From assembly GCA_938004025.1 (NCBI GenBank), contig CALKXC010000271.1, forward strand, positions 1-5,915: a DNA stretch of 5,915 nt. The letters run 5' to 3'. Below are positions 4,420 to 5,915 of this stretch, piece after piece. Below the pieces are notes generated by a model. The model worked only from the letters and a program-made list of their open reading frames with translations, did not search any database and was not told where the DNA came from. Within the stretch, counting starts at the first letter, position 1. Each line of letters starts with the position of its first letter. Source of the DNA: an uncultured Leucothrix sp. (lineage in GTDB: Bacteria > Pseudomonadota > Gammaproteobacteria > Thiotrichales > Thiotrichaceae). Position numbers and translations under genes: made by a program.

Positions 4420-5915
4420 TGGTCTCTCGACTCGTCTATTGCAAGCGCTACTGATGATTTGACCAGCTCGCCCATTTCTACCTGCGCGTCGTTGGTGCCT
4501 TTCATGGTTGGGAACATAAAACCAATGGGGTCTTTTATTCGCTCGTAGTTATCAGCAAGTAACAACCTGTTAACCGCCTGAACCTCGGCCCATTTTTCCG
4601 GCAATATGTCGTGAATAAAATCACGGTTCATCACTTCTTTGGCAATGTGGGTATGACTGGCAACACCTGCTTTTTGCTTCTTTTCGTAACCCGCCATGGT
4701 CTTGGCTGGGTCTATTTCATCCCATGCGCTAGACGAACACTCGGCATCGTTGATTAGGTCAGCGTTTTGCAGATAGAACATGTAAGCCTGAGCAGGATCA
4801 GCAATACCCGGCATAGTTAATTCGCCAGATAAAAAGCCACCTTCAAGAAAAACATCCCACCAGCACAACGTCGTGCGCTCTGGCACACGTTCTCTCTGCA
4901 CCTCCACACCGCGCTTGACTGAAAGAAAACCGCTTCTAGCTCCTGAATAGCTCGCCCCTGTCCAGTCTTGGGTATAGAACTCTTTTGACAAACTCAATGG
5001 TCGCGCATTGTTCGCGTCGATCATTTGATTGAACGGCTCAAAAGGACCGGCAGAGTTAGCTGGCGCGAATCCGTCCAGCGATTCACCGTCGTACAATCTA
5101 AACAACTGCTTATTGTTTAACTTGGTGCCTTGGCTGTTGTGGTGCTCCCAGCTGTCATCCATGTACTGATCAATATCACGAATCATTTCCTCGGCTTCGT
5201 CTTCAAGAATGCCGAGCTCTTCCGCAATATCTGCTTTGTTCGAACGGATAACCAATGCAACCTGTGCTTTGGCGATCATGTCATCAAGACCCGCGTCTTT
5301 CATCGCGGTTTTCTTTTTGATGTCAATTAGGTTCGCTTGTATCTGCGACAGGCCACGCGTTAAATCAGGCGTCCACTGAATCATGTTGTGAATCAACTGA
5401 ACACGGCCCAAATCGTCATACATCTCAACGTATTCGTATTCGTTGTCATGAGAAAATCTGGGACGACACGAGCCTGTGTGGTACTTAAAAATGTACATAC
5501 CAAGCTGAACACCGCTTTCAGATGTGCGGATCCCGTGTTTTACATTCTCGTCATTACTGAATTTGTCTGGGGTGTCGACTCTGCCCGGGTGAATGGCCTG
5601 CACATTGAACCCGAAAAGGCCATCGTCAACGCGGTTGATTTTAAGTATTGACTCACCATGGATAATCGCTGTACGCGTATCCTGCCGCAGCATTTCCATG
5701 CCGCTGATCTTTCGCTGGCTGTCCAAGTAATTCATGTGACCAGTTAATAGCCGGTCGAATTTCTTACGCCACTGCTCGCACGCGATCGCAGTTTCTTCAG
5801 GGTCCCAACCAAGCGATTCATGATCAGGCTTTGGAGTAATACGCCAGTTGGTACCCAGCGTTAAGTTGACCTTTTCCTCAACCGCGCCTTGGGTGACCGA
5901 ATCGTTTACATATGT
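4416..5915 (-). CDS. Portal protein, lambda B-like (Phage_portal_2), N-terminally partial
   Basis: This protein forms the ring at one capsid vertex through which DNA enters and to which the tail attaches. The frame is open to the window edge, and the first 60 visible residues (TYVNDSVTQG..., then NWRITPKPDHESLGWDPEE and CEQWRKKFDRL) fit the family, so the Met at 5735 is internal. 499 residues are visible, against 533 in lambda gpB, so only a short N-terminal part is missing. Family signs in order, numbered from the first visible residue: HGESILKI (86-93); IHN..QW.PDLTRGLSQIQANL (175-196), matching H.f....gQ.RG.P; FYTQDWTGASYSGARSGFL (313-331), matching the YS.tNYSSARaa core; and SSAWDEIDPAKTMAGYEKKQKAGVAS, matching W..IDP.Ke...a....aG..S. 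An acidic stretch (about 228-258) precedes the SYSGAR core. The stop overlaps the protease start (ATGA), so the two are coupled. Confidence 0.94.
   Translation of the reverse strand, partial: TYVNDSVTQGAVEEKVNLTLGTNWRITPKPDHESLGWDPEETAIACEQWRKKFDRLLTGHMNYLDSQRKISGMEMLRQDTRTAIIHGESILKINRVDDGLFGFNVQAIHPGRVDTPDKFSNDENVKHGIRTSESGVQLGMYIFKYHTGSCRPRFSHDNEYEYVEMYDDLGRVQLIHNMIQWTPDLTRGLSQIQANLIDIKKKTAMKDAGLDDMIAKAQVALVIRSNKADIAEELGILEDEAEEMIRDIDQYMDDSWEHHNSQGTKLNNKQLFRLYDGESLDGFAPANSAGPFEPFNQMIDANNARPLSLSKEFYTQDWTGASYSGARSGFLSVKRGVEVQRERVPERTTLCWWDVFLEGGFLSGELTMPGIADPAQAYMFYLQNADLINDAECSSSAWDEIDPAKTMAGYEKKQKAGVASHTHIAKEVMNRDFIHDILPEKWAEVQAVNRLLLADNYERIKDPIGFMFPTMKGTNDAQVEMGELVKSSVALAIDESRDQ

Noticed and set aside
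157..5651. Several plus-strand reading frames of 64-89 codons (157-354, 1172-1441, 1490-1684, 2826-3041, 4242-4454, 5130-5330, 5388-5651)
   Set aside because: All lie opposite well-supported minus-strand genes, have unremarkable composition and show no protein motifs; they are antisense shadows.
5733..5735. ATG at 5735 as the portal start
   Set aside because: The frame is open upstream to the window edge, and those 60 residues match the portal family (NWRITPKP, W.PEE..., CEQWRKKFDRL), so this Met is internal.
1..5915. CRISPR array, tRNA, insertion sequence or retroelement-type structure
   Set aside because: No regularly spaced DNA repeats, cloverleaf, terminal inverted repeats or transposase/reverse transcriptase motifs were seen; the window is coding almost end to end.

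Overview
This window is part of the head (capsid) gene block of a tailed double-stranded DNA phage or prophage (Caudoviricetes). Every supported gene lies on the minus strand, so transcription runs from base 5915 towards base 1. Gene order and protein motifs match the lambda-type head module: portal, then S49 protease with a nested scaffold, then a decoration-like protein, then an E-type major capsid protein. The host cannot be named from this sequence. Base composition looks slightly AT-rich by eye, and no host genes, integrase, attachment site, tRNA or lysogeny gene is present, so lytic phage, prophage and metagenomic fragment remain equally possible.

Layout in order of transcription. A portal protein (4416-5915) has its N terminus beyond the window edge. 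An S49 head maturation protease (3208-4419) overlaps the portal stop by ATGA. Its C-terminal part contains a good internal ribosome binding site and an in-frame ATG (3711), predicting a separately made scaffold of 167 residues, like lambda C/Nu3. A 169-residue cysteine-rich protein in the decoration (lambda D) position follows (2699-3208), then the major capsid protein (1545-2699); both are joined to the gene before them by TAATG stop/start overlaps. Two small genes of unknown function follow (1028-1531 and 690-1022). The last gene (675 to base 1, continuing out of the window) carries two tandem copies of a domain of about 56-60 residues. All junctions are 14 bases or less, or overlap. I see no internal promoter or terminator and no gap over 300 bases, so the block looks like one translationally coupled operon.

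How the genes would work together. The scaffold and capsid protein would build a procapsid around the dodecameric portal. The protease would remove the scaffold and itself. DNA would enter through the portal, and the expanded shell would be stabilised by the decoration protein. The most unusual trait is a high cysteine content in the putative shell protein, the decoration-position protein and the three genes after them, while the scaffold has no cysteine and the protease only one. The second is the duplicated-domain protein at the left edge, which occupies the place where lambda has its head-completion genes and resembles nothing I recognise.
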